Below are positions 1 to 9,609 of a stretch of 64,000 nt of DNA, piece after piece. Below the pieces are notes generated by a model that searched no databases, had not been told where the DNA came from, and saw only the letters and a list, made by a program, of their open reading frames with translations. Made by a program: the position numbers and the translations under genes. The number at the start of each line of letters is the position of its first letter. The first letter of the stretch is position 1. Source of the DNA: Lachnoclostridium sp. UBA6558 (lineage in GTDB: Bacteria > Bacillota > Clostridia > Lachnospirales > Lachnospiraceae); the NCBI GenBank assembly GCA_002434335.1, contig DJJW01000077.1:22022-86021 (forward strand). Direction: 5' to 3'.

Positions 1-169
1 TTTAGTTCATGGTTTAAAAACAGTTGACGTAATGGTTAAAGGTCCCGGATCAGGAAGAGAAGCAGCAATTCGTGCACTTCAGGCTTGCGGCATTGAAGTA
101 ACAAGTATCAAGGATGTCACACCGGTTCCTCATAACGGCTGTAGACCACCTAAACGCAGAAGAGTCTAA
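1..169 (+). CDS. rpsK: 30S ribosomal protein S11, C-terminal part
   Basis: The window opens inside this gene; the reading frame starts at base 2 and ends with TAA at 167-169. The translated tail contains [15 protein letters not shown] and ends [11 protein letters not shown], the invariant basic end of S11, which lies on the small-subunit platform and contacts 16S rRNA near the mRNA exit path. The next gene, rpsD, follows after 18 bases that include AGAGGAGG. Only about 55 codons are visible, but the family is certain. Confidence 0.97.
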   Translation, partial: LVHGLKTVDVMVKGPGSGREAAIRALQACGIEVTSIKDVTPVPHNGCRPPKRRRV

Positions 170-187
170 TAGAGGAGGTAAGTAACA

Positions 188-784
188 ATGGCAAGAGACA
201 TGGGTCCTGTATTAAAAAAATGTAGAACACTCGGACTTGAACCGTCTGTTTTAGGAATTGATAAGAAGTCCAACAGAACTTCTTCCAGAGCAGGAAAAAA
301 AGTTAGTGAATACGGTACACAGTTAAGGGAAAAACAGAAAGCTAAGTTTATCTATGGCGTTCTGGAGAAACCTTTCAGAAATAACTTTGATAAAGCAAAG
401 AAAATGAAAATCGGTACTACCGGTGAGAACCTGATGATTCTTCTTGAGCTCAGACTGGATAACGTAGTTTTCCGTTTAGGCTTTGGCAGAACCAGAAGCG
501 AAGCAAGACAGATTGTTGATCACAAGCACGTTTTAGTTAACGGCAAGTGCATCAATATTCCTTCCTATTCAGTAAAAGCAGGAGACGTTATTGAAATCAA
601 AGAGAAATTCAAGAGCGCTCAGAGATATAAAGATGTATTAGAAGTAACAGCTGGCAGACTTGTTCCAGCATGGCTTGAAGCAGATCATGAGTCCCTTAAA
701 GGAACTGTAAAAGAACTGCCTTCAAGAGATCAAATTGATGTTCCGGTAAATGAAGTGCTTATCGTCGAGTTGTATTCTAAGTAA
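188..784 (+). CDS. rpsD: 30S ribosomal protein S4
   Basis: Primary 16S-binding protein of the small subunit, and in many bacteria a translational repressor of its own operon. The 198 residues match the usual length. The N-terminal half carries [20 protein letters not shown]. The S4 RNA-binding domain begins near residue 88 with [20 protein letters not shown]. No CxxC zinc motif is seen in the N-terminal region, so this is the zinc-free form. The start is fixed by AGAGGAGG a few bases upstream. It lies between rpsK and rpoA in the usual Firmicute order. Confidence 0.98.
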   Translation: MARDMGPVLKKCRTLGLEPSVLGIDKKSNRTSSRAGKKVSEYGTQLREKQKAKFIYGVLEKPFRNNFDKAKKMKIGTTGENLMILLELRLDNVVFRLGFGRTRSEARQIVDHKHVLVNGKCINIPSYSVKAGDVIEIKEKFKSAQRYKDVLEVTAGRLVPAWLEADHESLKGTVKELPSRDQIDVPVNEVLIVELYSK

Positions 785-825
785 TCATTAATCGTATCAT
801 AATAACCCAAAAGGAGGGTCCTATT

Positions 826-1785
826 GTGTTTGATTTTGAGAAACCAAAAATTGAAATTGCAGAAATTTCTGAAGATAAAAAATTTGGACGTTTTGTAGTA
901 GAACCTTTGGAACGAGGATACGGTACAACCTTGGGCAATTCTTTACGTAGAATTATGCTTTCATCCTTACCCGGAGCTGCAGTAAGTCAAGTTAAGATTG
1001 ATGGTGTAGTTCACGAGTTCAGTGCAATTCCAGGTGTAAAAGAAGACGTTACTGAAATCATCATGAACTTAAAAAGCCTTGCAATCAAAAATACCAGTGA
1101 GACAAATGAGCCTAAAACGGCATACATTGAATTCGAAGGAGAAGGTATCGTAACAGCAGGTGATATCCAGGCTGATCCCGATATTGAAGTATTAAATCCT
1201 GAGCTGGTGCTTGCAACTCTGAATGGTGGCAATGACAGCAAGCTGTATATGGAAATTACCATAACAAAAGGTAGAGGATATATCAGTGCAGATAAGAACA
1301 AAAATGACGATCTGCCTATCGGTGTAATCCCCATTGATTCCATTTACACTCCTGTTGAGCGTGTTAACTTAAGCGTTGAGAATACCCGTGTTGGACAGAT
1401 TACTGACTTTGATAAGCTTACACTTGATGTATTTACCAATGGAACTTTAGCTCCCGATGAAGCTGTCAGCTTAGCTGCCAAGGTTCTGAGCGAGCATCTG
1501 AACTCATTTATCGATTTATCTGAAAATGCCAAGACTGCAGAGATCATGGTTGAAAAAGAAGATAATGAGAAAGAGAAAGTTCTTGAAATGAATATCGACG
1601 AACTGGAGTTATCCGTTCGCTCTTATAATTGTCTTAAGAGAGCCGGCATTAATACGGTAGAAGAATTAACGAATAAAACTTCTGAAGATATGATGAAGGT
1701 AAGAAACCTTGGTCGTAAGTCCTTAGAGGAAGTGCTTGCAAAACTGAAAGAGCTTGGCTTATCACTTAATGTAAGTGATGAGTAG
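826..1785 (+). CDS. rpoA: DNA-directed RNA polymerase subunit alpha
   Basis: Scaffold subunit of RNA polymerase; the dimer nucleates core assembly and its C-terminal domain touches UP elements and activators. The 319 residues split into the N-terminal dimerisation domain (about 1-230, with [20 protein letters not shown]) and the helix-hairpin-helix C-terminal domain (about 250-319, with [20 protein letters not shown]). Translation starts at GTG 826 behind an AAAGGAGGG site. It is followed 25 bases later by rplQ, as in most Firmicutes. Confidence 0.98.
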   Translation: MFDFEKPKIEIAEISEDKKFGRFVVEPLERGYGTTLGNSLRRIMLSSLPGAAVSQVKIDGVVHEFSAIPGVKEDVTEIIMNLKSLAIKNTSETNEPKTAYIEFEGEGIVTAGDIQADPDIEVLNPELVLATLNGGNDSKLYMEITITKGRGYISADKNKNDDLPIGVIPIDSIYTPVERVNLSVENTRVGQITDFDKLTLDVFTNGTLAPDEAVSLAAKVLSEHLNSFIDLSENAKTAEIMVEKEDNEKEKVLEMNIDELELSVRSYNCLKRAGINTVEELTNKTSEDMMKVRNLGRKSLEEVLAKLKELGLSLNVSDE

Positions 1786-1810
1786 GTATTAAGATAAAGG
1801 AGGGAAACAA

Positions 1811-2347
1811 ATGGCAGCCTATAGAAAACTTGGAAGAACATCCGATCAGAGAAAGGCATTGCTGAGAAGTCAGGTTACCAGCCTGTTATATCACGGCAAG
1901 ATCAGGACAACTGAAGCCAAAGCAAAAGAAATTCGTAAAATTGCTGAGAGCATTATCGCATTAGCTGTAAAAGAGAAAGATAATTTCGAAACAGTTACAG
2001 TAAAAGCTAAAGTTGCCCGTAAAGATAAAGAAGGTAAAACTGTTAAAGAAGTTATAAATGGAAAGAAAGTTACTGTATTTGATGAAGTTGACAAAACTAT
2101 CACCAAAGACAGCGCATCTCGTCTTCATGCCAGAAGACAGATGTTAAAGCAGCTGTATACAGTAAAAGAAGTTCCCACAGAAGCAGCTGGAAGAAAGAGA
2201 AATACTAAGACTGTAGATGTGACAGACAAACTTTTCGAGGAAATTGCTCCTAAGTATGTAAACCGTAACGGTGGCTATACAAGAATCATCAAGATTGGCC
2301 AGCGTAAAGGTGATGCAGCGATGGAAGTTCTCATCGAGTTAGTTTAA
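1811..2347 (+). CDS. rplQ: 50S ribosomal protein L17, long form
   Basis: Large-subunit protein near the tunnel exit. The ends are standard: [20 protein letters not shown] at the start and [20 protein letters not shown] at the end. The protein is 178 residues, while Bacillus L17 is about 120. The extra length is mostly a Lys/Val/Glu-rich segment at about residues 55-103, between the first helices and the conserved LHARRQ motif, plus a few residues further on. The frame is continuous and codon use looks like the neighbours, so this appears to be a lineage insertion, not an error. An AAGGAGG site precedes ATG 1811. Confidence 0.97.
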   Translation: MAAYRKLGRTSDQRKALLRSQVTSLLYHGKIRTTEAKAKEIRKIAESIIALAVKEKDNFETVTVKAKVARKDKEGKTVKEVINGKKVTVFDEVDKTITKDSASRLHARRQMLKQLYTVKEVPTEAAGRKRNTKTVDVTDKLFEEIAPKYVNRNGGYTRIIKIGQRKGDAAMEVLIELV

Positions 2348-2366
2348 TCATAACACTGACAATAGA

Positions 2367-2415
2367 AAAGGGCAGAAGCAACTTAATGTAGGTTAAGTTG
2401 CTTCTGCCCTTTGTG
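2367..2415 (+). terminator. Intrinsic terminator after rplQ
   Basis: A 19-base stem begins AAAGGGCAGAAGCAACTTA at 2367, has an 8-base loop, and the complementary arm ends in CTTT at 2412. The hairpin sits directly behind rplQ and closes the S11-S4-alpha-L17 transcription unit. The U-run is short. Confidence 0.8.
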
Positions 2416-2429
2416 ATAGCTGTAAATGT

Positions 2430-2611
2430 GATAGCAGCTACTGAATGTTACAATAAGTTATAGCTATAGTTTATTAATTATAATAAGTTGCTATAGTTTA
2501 TTTGCTGCAATAAATTTCTTAGATTAATTGTTGTAATAAATTGCTTAGTTTAATTGCTGTAGCATAATTACCGTAATATAATCGCTGAGCATAATTACTG
2601 TAAAAAGGTTT
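2430..2611. repeat. AT-rich degenerate repeat tract between rplQ and lepB
   Basis: No gene is visible here. The words AATAAGTT, GCTATAGTTTAT and TTGCTGTAATAAATTGCTTA recur with changes, for example TTGTTGTAATAAATTGCTTA after TTGCTGCAATAAATTTCTTA, at a spacing of about 25-30 bases. This looks like a decayed tandem repeat without coding capacity. Confidence 0.5.
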
Positions 2612-2623
2612 ATGTTAGAACCA

Positions 2624-3226
2624 TTATTTAAGTATTTTTGGTACAGGATAATAACGGAACTCCGCTTTGCCGATAATTTCGTCTTTGGTGGCAAAGGTAT
2701 TCTCCCAGAATCTGGAATCCAGGGAATCATTGCGGTTATCGCCCATAAGAAAATAAGAATCCTCTGGTACAGTATAAGGACCATAATCACCGACAGGTGT
2801 TTCCTTTAAGTAATTCTCCTCTAAGGGAGTGGTACTGCCATTGATATAGACCTTTCCGTCTTTAATATCAATTGTTTCACCTGGTAGACCGATTATACGC
2901 TTAAGATACTGCTGAGTCTCATCGTCGGGAAAATCAAAGACTATGATATCACCGCGTTTTGGCTCACCAAAAGTATAAGCTAACCGAAAAGCTATAATAC
3001 GGTCACCAATTTTTATGGTGTTTTCCATGGAACCGGTAGGTACCTCTGCACTGACAACGACATACCGATTTAACACAAAAGATAGAGCTAAGGCACAGAA
3101 AATAAGTACAATCCAACTAAGGATTTCTTTTTTTACTGAAAATTTCCCGTTATTATTATCTCCATTATTACTATCTTTTTCGGAGGAAGTATCTAAGCCC
3201 TCCTCATTTTGCTTGAAGTCTTCCAT
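2624..3226 (-). CDS. lepB: Signal peptidase I
   Basis: Membrane serine protease that removes signal peptides from exported proteins. It has 200 residues: an Asn/Asp/Ser-rich cytoplasmic N-terminus (1-30), one membrane segment (about 35-57, WIVLIFCALALSFVL), then the catalytic domain. The nucleophile is Ser66 in PTGSMENT and the general base is Lys109 in QYLKRIIGLPGE. The box GDNRNDSLDSR lies near 162-172. It is transcribed against the ribosomal operon and sits between rplQ and ecfA1, which are adjacent in many relatives, so it looks inserted into that cluster. A promoter is visible upstream at 3272-3300. Confidence 0.95.
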   Translation of the reverse strand: MEDFKQNEEGLDTSSEKDSNNGDNNNGKFSVKKEILSWIVLIFCALALSFVLNRYVVVSAEVPTGSMENTIKIGDRIIAFRLAYTFGEPKRGDIIVFDFPDDETQQYLKRIIGLPGETIDIKDGKVYINGSTTPLEENYLKETPVGDYGPYTVPEDSYFLMGDNRNDSLDSRFWENTFATKDEIIGKAEFRYYPVPKILK

Positions 3227-3271
3227 ATAATCCTCATTTCATCTTCAATTTATTTGTAAAGTACGTTTACC

Positions 3272-3300
3272 ATTGTAACATAATTGGAAATGTTAAACAA
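3272..3300 (-). promoter_or_regulatory. Predicted sigma-A promoter for lepB
   Basis: On the minus strand, TTGTTT (3295-3300) and TACAAT (3272-3277) are separated by 17 bases. The -10 element lies about 45 bases before the lepB start. It is read from consensus only. Confidence 0.5.
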
Positions 3301-3524
3301 GAACTACAAATCGAACAAATCTTACAATAAAATTAACATTAGTGTATACAACTGAATTTTATGAAATAGTTGTACGAAAAATACGTTGCAAATGTGAGAA
3401 TAATAATTTACAATGTAAAAAGTATTGACAGTAGTAATGACAGCTGTGATAGAAGGAAAATAAGAAAATGTCATAGATGAGGTTAAACTACCATAAATGA
3501 CTACATAATAAGAACAATAATATG

Positions 3525-3870
3525 AAAAAGATGTTTCGGTTTCTAGTAAAAGAACATTTATAGGAAGAAGATGTTTCGGTTTCTAGTAAAAGAACATTTA
3601 TAGGAAGAAGATGTTTTGGGGTCTTCTAGTAAAACAGAATACTTATAGGAAGAGATATTATGGGGTCTTCTAGTAAAAGAATATTAATATCAGTAAGATG
3701 TTTTAGCTCTTTTGGTAAAAGAACGTTAATAGGATGGTTTGAATTTTCTAGTAGAAAGAACATTAATATGAAAAAGATATTTTGGTCTTCTGGAATAAAA
3801 ATTAATATATAAAAGCTGTTTTAGGGCTTGCAGATAAAATGAAACCATTGGGTTTTCTTGCATATAAGGT
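3525..3870. repeat. Degenerate tandem repeat array, about 36-44 bp period, 8-9 units
   Basis: Units start near 3531, 3571, 3611, 3655, 3698, 3734, 3777 and 3816, with a decayed unit near 3846. The first two units are almost identical over 40 bases and read GATGTTTCGGTTTCTAGT followed by AAAAGAACATTTATAGGAAG; later units drift in sequence and spacing. There is no long ORF in either direction and no perfect dyad in the unit. The array lies in the roughly 900-base gap between lepB and ecfA1. The rest of the gap (3301-3524 and 3871-4130) shows nothing recognisable. Confidence 0.75.
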
Positions 3871-4140
3871 GATTCTTATAGCAGATAGAATTAAATATAA
3901 GTTCATATAATTTCAGCTTTACACTAACAGTATAATGAATATAGTAAACTTCTTTAAGGAAATAAAGATAAAATCATATATAGAAAAAAAGAAATTTATT
4001 GATTTCTCTATTTAAGCAATATCGTAAGAAAGCTTTCTATCTTCAATGAATGAACTTGACTTACAAAAAGAATGTTTTAATTACGCTTAACGAATATTCA
4101 ATCGTAGATCAAAGATTGGAGGTTCAGGAAAGAGGTTATT

Positions 4141-4998
4141 ATGGAAATGGTTAAAACAGAAGGTTTGGTTTTTGAATATATCAGACGAAATGATGAAGGT
4201 GAAGTTGAGTCTATAAACCGAGCCGTTGACAACGTAAATTTAGGAATAAAAAAGGGTGATTTTGTAGCTATTCTGGGACATAACGGGTCTGGAAAATCCA
4301 CTCTTGCAAAGCATATTAATGCTATTCTCACACCAACAGAAGGAGTAATGTGGGTAGGGGGTATTAATACAAGAGAAGAGGAACAGCTTTGGGATATCAG
4401 ACAAAATGCAGGTATGGTATTTCAGAATCCGGATAACCAGATTATCGGTACCGTTGTAGAAGAGGATGTTGGTTTTGGAGCAGAGAATCTTGGGGTACCT
4501 ACAGAGGAAATCTGGGAAAGAGTTGAGAAAAGTCTGAAAGCAGTTGGTATGCTGGATTATCGAAAGCATTCGCCTAATAAACTGTCAGGGGGACAGAAAC
4601 AGAGGGTTGCCATTGCAGGTGTCATGGCTATGAAACCCCAGTGTATTGTTCTTGATGAGCCTACAGCCATGCTGGATCCCATGGGCCGCAAAGAAGTTAT
4701 TGAGACGGTAATGGAATTAAATAAGAAGGAAAAGGTAACTGTAATTCTAATAACACATTATATGGAAGAAGTTATCAATGCCGATAAAGTCTTTGTAATG
4801 GATAAAGGCAAAGTTGTAATGGAAGGCACACCAAGAGAGATCTTTAAAGAGGTAGACGTATTAAAGAAATACCGGTTGGATGTACCCCAGGTGACTGAAT
4901 TAAGCCATGAACTAAGGAAAAAGGGTCTTGCAGTGCCGGAAGGTATACTAACAGTAGAAGAACTGGTTAAGGTATTAACGGCCCTTCCAAAGAATTAA
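4141..4998 (+). CDS. ecfA1: Energy-coupling factor transporter ATPase EcfA1
   Basis: One of two ATPases that power group II ECF vitamin and metal importers, working with EcfT and interchangeable substrate-binding S subunits. It has 285 residues with Walker A GHNGSGKS (46-53), Q-loop FQNPDNQ, signature LSGGQ (148-152) and Walker B CIVLDEP (168-174). The C-terminal tail is typical of EcfA. An AAAGAGG site precedes ATG 4141. ecfA2 follows 29 bases later and ecfT after that. No S subunit is encoded here, as expected for a module shared by scattered S genes. Confidence 0.96.
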   Translation: MEMVKTEGLVFEYIRRNDEGEVESINRAVDNVNLGIKKGDFVAILGHNGSGKSTLAKHINAILTPTEGVMWVGGINTREEEQLWDIRQNAGMVFQNPDNQIIGTVVEEDVGFGAENLGVPTEEIWERVEKSLKAVGMLDYRKHSPNKLSGGQKQRVAIAGVMAMKPQCIVLDEPTAMLDPMGRKEVIETVMELNKKEKVTVILITHYMEEVINADKVFVMDKGKVVMEGTPREIFKEVDVLKKYRLDVPQVTELSHELRKKGLAVPEGILTVEELVKVLTALPKN

Positions 4999-5027
4999 CC
5001 CTGTACAGACGCAGAAAAGAGGTAGTT

Positions 5028-5876
5028 ATGCCAATAATAATAGATAATTTACAATATGTGTACAGCCCTCAGACAGCATATGAAAAGCAGGCGCTAAAGG
5101 ATGTCAACCTGGTCATAAATGATGGAGAATTTATTGGACTAATCGGTCATACAGGTTCTGGTAAATCTACGCTGATACAGCATTTAAATGGACTTTTAAA
5201 AGCTACAGCAGGTAAAATATATTTCAACGGTCAGGATATTTATGAAAAAGATTACAGTATGAAATACTTAAGAAGTAAAGTTGGACTGGTATTTCAATAT
5301 CCTGAGCACCAGCTTTTTGAGACAACAGTATATAAGGACGTAAGTTTTGGGCCGAAGAATCTGGGACTGGAGCAGGTGGAAGTTGATTTAAGAACATATG
5401 AAGCCATTAAGATGGTAGGTCTCGGAGAGGATATGATAGATGCCTCACCCTTTGAACTTTCAGGCGGACAAAAGAGAAGAGTAGCCATTGCCGGGGTATT
5501 GGCCATGAAACCGGAAGTGCTCATATTGGATGAACCAACCGCAGGGTTAGACCCTAAAGGCAGGGATGAGATACTGGAGCAGATTAATAAGCTTCATAAG
5601 GAAAGCGGTATAACAATTATTCTAGTGTCCCACAGCATGGAAGATGTGGCTAAATACGCTGACAGGCTGGTTGTGATGAACAAAGCTGCCGTGGCATTCA
5701 ACGACACACCTCACAAGGTATTTGAGCATTATAAGGAATTGGAAGCAATGGGACTTGCAGCTCCTCAGGTAACTTATGTGATGCATGAATTGAAGAGCAG
5801 AGGTATTCCTGTGAAAACAGATGCTACAACGGTGGAAGAAGCTGCTGAAGAAATACTGAAAGCGTTAAAGAAATAA
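5028..5876 (+). CDS. ecfA2: Energy-coupling factor transporter ATPase EcfA2
   Basis: The second, non-identical ATPase of the ECF module; it pairs with EcfA1. It has 282 residues with Walker A GHTGSGKS (40-47), FQYPEHQLFE in the Q-loop, ELSGGQKRR signature and VLILDEPTAGLDPKGR Walker B. The PEHQLFE motif separates EcfA2 from EcfA1. It lies in the same operon as ecfA1, and an AAGAGG site precedes the ATG. Confidence 0.96.
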   Translation: MPIIIDNLQYVYSPQTAYEKQALKDVNLVINDGEFIGLIGHTGSGKSTLIQHLNGLLKATAGKIYFNGQDIYEKDYSMKYLRSKVGLVFQYPEHQLFETTVYKDVSFGPKNLGLEQVEVDLRTYEAIKMVGLGEDMIDASPFELSGGQKRRVAIAGVLAMKPEVLILDEPTAGLDPKGRDEILEQINKLHKESGITIILVSHSMEDVAKYADRLVVMNKAAVAFNDTPHKVFEHYKELEAMGLAAPQVTYVMHELKSRGIPVKTDATTVEEAAEEILKALKK

Positions 5877-6110
5877 ATAATCTAAATAGACATGAGGAGC
5901 AATGGAAGAAATAAAGGCTGAAATAGAAAGAATTAAAGATTGAAAGAGAAAGAAGTAAAGCTGTAGGTATAAAGAAATCAAAGGTTAGAGGCTATTATTA
6001 GTTAAAAGACTAACGAAATAGACACAATAGATATTGATAGAGAATAAACATCAAAGTAATAAATACGGAAGAATTAAAGACTGAAAGAAAACATCAGTAA
6101 TTAAGAAAGG
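5877..6110. other. Purine-rich spacer between ecfA2 and ecfT
   Basis: The spacer is A/G rich and repetitive: GAAAGAATTAAAGATTGAAAG near 5928 recurs as GAAGAATTAAAGACTGAAAG near 6070. A 13-codon ORF (5902-5943) follows a GAGGAG, but is too short and too low in complexity to call a gene. No terminator is seen, so ecfT may be co-transcribed with ecfA2. Confidence 0.4.
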
Positions 6111-6186
6111 AATGCCACGGGCTGATCTCCCAGCCTTAATAGGTGGCAGTACCGTAGTATTTCTGCGGTATGCAATGGGTGTAAAA

Positions 6187-7026
6187 ATGATTCGAGACAT
6201 AACAATCGGACAATATTACCCGACAGATTCGCTGCTTCATAAGCTGGATCCCAGGGTGAAATTAGTGGGAACCATCGTTTACATCATCTCACTGTTTGTA
6301 ATCGATTCCTATATCGGCTATGTGATAGCAGCTGTAGCTCTTTTTGCTGTAATCAAATTGTCGAAGGTTCCGGTAAAGTTCATATTAAGAGGCTTAAAAC
6401 CTATTATTGCTATCTTGCTGTTTACTTTAATCTTTAACCTGCTGTTTACGCAGGGAGATTCAGTTTTCAAGTTTGGTATCATTAATATCACGAAGCAGGG
6501 AATCACCATGTCGGTAACCATGGCAATCCGTTTAATTTTGCTTATTATGGGTTCTTCCTTAATGACCTTTACAACAACACCAAATCATCTTACAGATGGC
6601 TTAGAGAGCCTTTTAAGCCCTTTAAAGAAGGTAAAGGCACCTGTCCATGAAATATCTATGATGATGTCCATCGCGTTAAGATTCATACCCATACTAATGG
6701 AGGAAACGGACAAGATTATGAAAGCGCAGACAGCCAGAGGAGCGGACTTTGAAAGCGGCGGTCTGATGAAGAAGGCAAAAGGTCTGATTCCATTATTGGT
6801 ACCCTTATTTGTATCAGCATTCAGAAGAGCCAACGATCTTGCAATGGCCATGGAAGCCAGATGCTATAGGGGCGGTGAAGGCAGAACGAAAATGAAGCCG
6901 TTAAAGTACAGAGGAAGTGATATATTTTCCTATCTGGTTTTGGTTTTATTCTTTGCGGTTATAATTGTACTTAATCATGTAGACCTTACTGGTTTACTGA
7001 ACGGTCTGCCGGGGTTTAAGAACTGA
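6187..7026 (+). CDS. ecfT: Energy-coupling factor transporter transmembrane protein EcfT
   Basis: Membrane subunit that couples EcfA1/EcfA2 hydrolysis to the S subunit. The family normally begins MIRDITIGQYYPTDS, so I start at ATG 6187 (279 residues) although the frame is open back to 6112. The upstream ATG has an AAAGGA directly against it, which is too close. Hydrophobic segments lie at about 25-60, 70-90 and 105-125 with a last helix near the C-terminus. The coupling motif ARGADF is followed by a variant second motif, ARCYRGG. It ends the ECF module, upstream of truA. Confidence 0.93.
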   Translation: MIRDITIGQYYPTDSLLHKLDPRVKLVGTIVYIISLFVIDSYIGYVIAAVALFAVIKLSKVPVKFILRGLKPIIAILLFTLIFNLLFTQGDSVFKFGIINITKQGITMSVTMAIRLILLIMGSSLMTFTTTPNHLTDGLESLLSPLKKVKAPVHEISMMMSIALRFIPILMEETDKIMKAQTARGADFESGGLMKKAKGLIPLLVPLFVSAFRRANDLAMAMEARCYRGGEGRTKMKPLKYRGSDIFSYLVLVLFFAVIIVLNHVDLTGLLNGLPGFKN

Positions 7027-7181
7027 TTATTCAGGGAAAGGCAGATTACCCAGCTTATAATCAAATGGTTCTAAAGGTGTAACACAGGGTAAAAATATTG
7101 GAAAAGTAATATTAAATTGCATTACTGAATTACTTATGGAAGAACCGCATAATTTGAAAAATGTGGGATGTTAGGGAAGTT

Positions 7182-7949
7182 ATGAAGAGAATAATGTTGG
7201 TAGTCGCCTATGACGGCACAAAGTACTGCGGGTGGCAGATACAGCCAAATGGTATAACAATAGAAGAGGTATTGAATAAAGCATTGTCAGAACTGCTAAA
7301 GGAACCTATAACAGTGATAGGAGCCAGCAGAACGGATTCCGGTGTGCATGCACTTGGAAATGTAGCCATCTTTGATACAGACACCAGAATACCAGGTGAT
7401 AAGATATCCTATGCCTTGAATCAGAGGTTACCGGGGGATATAGTAATCAGAGAGTCAAAAGAGGTGGACGCAGATTTCCACCCAAGACGCTGCGTTAGTA
7501 CTAAGACATACTGCTACCGTATCATGAACTCCAGATTTCCGGTGCCAACGGAAAGGCTTTATTCCTATTTTGTATATTATCCTCTTAAGGAAGCACTGAT
7601 GACGGAAGCGGCCACTTATCTTATTGGGGAACATGATTTCAAGAGTTTTTGTTCGACTGGATCCCAGGTGACAGACACGACCAGGACTATCTATGATATA
7701 AAAGTAGAGCGTTCCGAGGAAGCAATAACGATTCGAATAAAAGGCAATGGATTTCTGTACAACATGGTCAGGATCATAGCGGGAACAGTAATAAAAGTTG
7801 GGTTAGGAGCGATACCCGCCGCAGAAGTCAGAGAAATCCTTTTAAAGAAGGATAGAAGCTATGCAGGACCGAAAGCACCAGCCCAGGGTCTAACCTTGGA
7901 AAAAATAGAATACAGCAATAAATGTATTGACACACCTGGTGAAATATAA
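7182..7949 (+). CDS. truA: tRNA pseudouridine(38-40) synthase TruA
   Basis: Converts uridines 38, 39 and 40 of the tRNA anticodon arm to pseudouridine. I start at ATG 7182 (255 residues) because the family begins MKRIMLVVAYDGT and GGGAAG lies just before it; the frame is open to 7161. Catalytic Asp52 lies in ASRTDSGVHALGN. Other typical elements are DADFHPRRCVSTKTYCYRI and GNGFLYNMVRIIAGT. The last 23 bases of the gene overlap a predicted promoter for rplM-rpsI. Confidence 0.95.
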   Translation: MKRIMLVVAYDGTKYCGWQIQPNGITIEEVLNKALSELLKEPITVIGASRTDSGVHALGNVAIFDTDTRIPGDKISYALNQRLPGDIVIRESKEVDADFHPRRCVSTKTYCYRIMNSRFPVPTERLYSYFVYYPLKEALMTEAATYLIGEHDFKSFCSTGSQVTDTTRTIYDIKVERSEEAITIRIKGNGFLYNMVRIIAGTVIKVGLGAIPAAEVREILLKKDRSYAGPKAPAQGLTLEKIEYSNKCIDTPGEI

Positions 7950-7955
7950 TATAAT
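7927..7955 (+). promoter_or_regulatory. Predicted promoter for rplM-rpsI
   Basis: A perfect TTGACA at 7927-7932 and TATAAT at 7950-7955 are 17 bases apart, one of the best sigma-A matches in the window. The -35 element lies inside the 3' end of truA. The leader of about 100 bases to rplM contains a short dyad, AATACC (7975-7980) with GGTATT (7997-8002), which may be an L13-type autoregulatory leader; that part is weak. Confidence 0.7.
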
Positions 7956-8063
7956 ATGGAGATGTGACGTGAGAATACCAGAGCCAAGCCCCGGTACGGT
8001 ATTTTAACATATATAACTATTAAAATGAATGAATAAGATTGAAATTAACAAGGAGGTTCTCCA

Positions 8064-8498
8064 ATGAAAAGCTTTATGGCAAGCGCATCAACCATTGAAA
8101 GAAAATGGTATGTTATAGATGCAACAGGACATACTTTAGGACGTCTTTCATCCGAAATCGCTAAAATCTTAAGAGGCAAGAACAAGCCTACTTATACACC
8201 TTTCATTGACACCGGTGATAATGTAATCGTTGTTAATGCTGACAAGATTAAAGTAACCGGTAAGAAACTGGATCAGAAAATATACTACAATCACTCCGAC
8301 TACGTAGGTGGTATGAGAGAGACAACCTTAAGGGAATTAATGGCTAAAAAGCCTACCGACGCTATCAGCCTTGCAATAAAAGGCATGTTACCTAAGGGAC
8401 CTTTAGGAAGACAGATGATTACGAAATTACACGTATACGCTGGACCTGAGCACAACAATGCAGCTCAGAAACCAGAAGTATTAGAGATTAAATATTAA
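8064..8498 (+). CDS. rplM: 50S ribosomal protein L13
   Basis: Early-assembling 23S rRNA-binding protein of 144 residues, the usual length. Visible family motifs are [40 protein letters not shown] and [20 protein letters not shown]. An AAGGAGG site lies ahead of ATG 8064. It is followed 25 bases later by rpsI, the pairing found in nearly all Firmicutes. Confidence 0.98.
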   Translation: MKSFMASASTIERKWYVIDATGHTLGRLSSEIAKILRGKNKPTYTPFIDTGDNVIVVNADKIKVTGKKLDQKIYYNHSDYVGGMRETTLRELMAKKPTDAISLAIKGMLPKGPLGRQMITKLHVYAGPEHNNAAQKPEVLEIKY

Positions 8499-8523
8499 TC
8501 CAGGTTGAAAGGAGGAAAAAACA

Positions 8524-8916
8524 TTGGCTAAAGCAAAATACTACGGAACCGGAAGAAGAAAAAGCAGTATTGCCAGAGTATATTTAGTACCCGGTACTGG
8601 TAAAGTGACAATTAATAAGAGAGATATGGAAGAGTTTTTCGGACTTGAGACATTAAAGTTAATCGTTCGTCAGCCCCTTACTCTTACAGATACAGTAGAT
8701 AAATTTGATGTTATTGTTAACGTTCACGGAGGCGGTTTCACCGGTCAGGCTGGTGCAATTCGTCACGGAATCTCCAGAGCTTTATTAAAAGCTGATCTGG
8801 AATACCGTCCTGTATTAAAGAAGGCAGGTTTCTTAACAAGAGATCCAAGAATGAAGGAAAGAAAGAAGTACGGTCTCAAAGCCGCACGTCGTGCTCCTCA
8901 GTTCTCAAAGAGATAA
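8524..8916 (+). CDS. rpsI: 30S ribosomal protein S9
   Basis: Small-subunit head protein whose C-terminal tail reaches the P-site tRNA. It has 130 residues, starting at TTG 8524 behind AAAGGAGG. Family motifs are [19 protein letters not shown] and the tail [13 protein letters not shown]. The 3' end is the apparent integration site of the decayed element to its right; the coding sequence is intact across the junction. Confidence 0.98.
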   Translation: MAKAKYYGTGRRKSSIARVYLVPGTGKVTINKRDMEEFFGLETLKLIVRQPLTLTDTVDKFDVIVNVHGGGFTGQAGAIRHGISRALLKADLEYRPVLKKAGFLTRDPRMKERKKYGLKAARRAPQFSKR

Positions 8917-8930
8917 TAAGAATAATAAAG

Positions 8931-8966
8931 AAAGCCTTGAAATCACAGCGTTTCAAGGCTTTTTTA
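8931..8966 (+). terminator. Intrinsic terminator after rpsI
   Basis: A 12-base stem AAAGCCTTGAAA / TTTCAAGGCTTT with an 8-base loop is followed by a run of T. It closes the rplM-rpsI unit just before the remnant integrase. Confidence 0.9.
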
Positions 8967-8976
8967 ATGCTCTAGA

Positions 8977-9463
8977 CTATACATTTGTTGTGAATTTGTT
9001 GTGAGTTAATTTATTTGCTAATTTCAGTTCTATAATTTCCGCTGTCTTTTTCCTGGTGGATGCCAGAACGTCTGCATATATGTCCCCGCTGTGTCCCAAT
9101 ATCTGAATGCCCTAAGTGATCTGATACCACTTTAATATCTATACCACTATTTATAAAGAGAGTGGCATTGCAATGGCGCAGAGAATGAAGAGCAAGGAAG
9201 TCAAAAGCAGTACCCTTGATACGGTTCCGGAAAGAAGTATTTAGGCTGCTCCTGTCCTTATAGTTTCCGGTATCAGAGGTAAACACCATTTCAGGATGAA
9301 TAAAGGTTTCTGATTGTGCTATTTGAAGCTCTAACTGATGCTTTTTATGTTCTCTTAACAGCTCTGAAATGGAATCACTCATAGAGATATAGCGACGGCT
9401 GCTTTTGCTTTTGGGAGTGGTAAGGAAGTGCTTACCACCTACATCTGATAGAGTATGAAACAC
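8977..9463 (-). pseudogene. Tyrosine site-specific integrase, C-terminal half, frameshifted
   Basis: The catalytic half of a phage/ICE-type tyrosine recombinase. It shows the first Arg (KSKSSRRYI), the HSLRH box (His-x-x-Arg) and DHLGHS. The frame then shifts: one frame runs on as nonsense to 9011, while the adjacent frame gives GDIYADVLASTRKKTAEIIE, which contains the nucleophilic Tyr, and ends at a stop at 8977-8979. A one-base indel near 9085-9090 therefore breaks the gene. The N-terminal domain is also missing; homology stops at about 9450, where it abuts an unrelated fragment. Its position against the 3' end of rpsI with convergent orientation is typical of an element integrated there. 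Confidence 0.85.
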
Positions 9464-9609
9464 AGGAAGAGCTTAAGACGGTGCTTACCCTTCTGGATCC
9501 GGTGATTAAAGACTGGAATAAGGCAACTAAGAAAACTGGCCAGTATAACAGGGTATACATAAAGACTAGAAGCAGGGAGGGACAGGCTAATGCCAAACGA
9601 GGACTTTAA
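9464..9609 (+). pseudogene. 5'-truncated phage/ICE-type gene fragment
   Basis: The open frame begins abruptly at the integrase breakpoint and reads YETQEELKTVLTLLDPVIKD and onward to TAA at 9607-9609, with no start codon or ribosome site. It overlaps the ATG of the next small ORF, as in compact phage operons. I do not recognise the family. The sudden start next to a truncated integrase points to an internal deletion of the element. Confidence 0.5.

Noticed and set aside
3525..3870. CRISPR array
   Set aside because: Unit spacing drifts, there are no unique spacers between conserved repeats, and no cas gene is in the window.
5902..5943. 13-codon ORF after GAGGAG between ecfA2 and ecfT
   Set aside because: Low-complexity purine-rich repeat; Glu/Ile/Lys content follows from the repeat.
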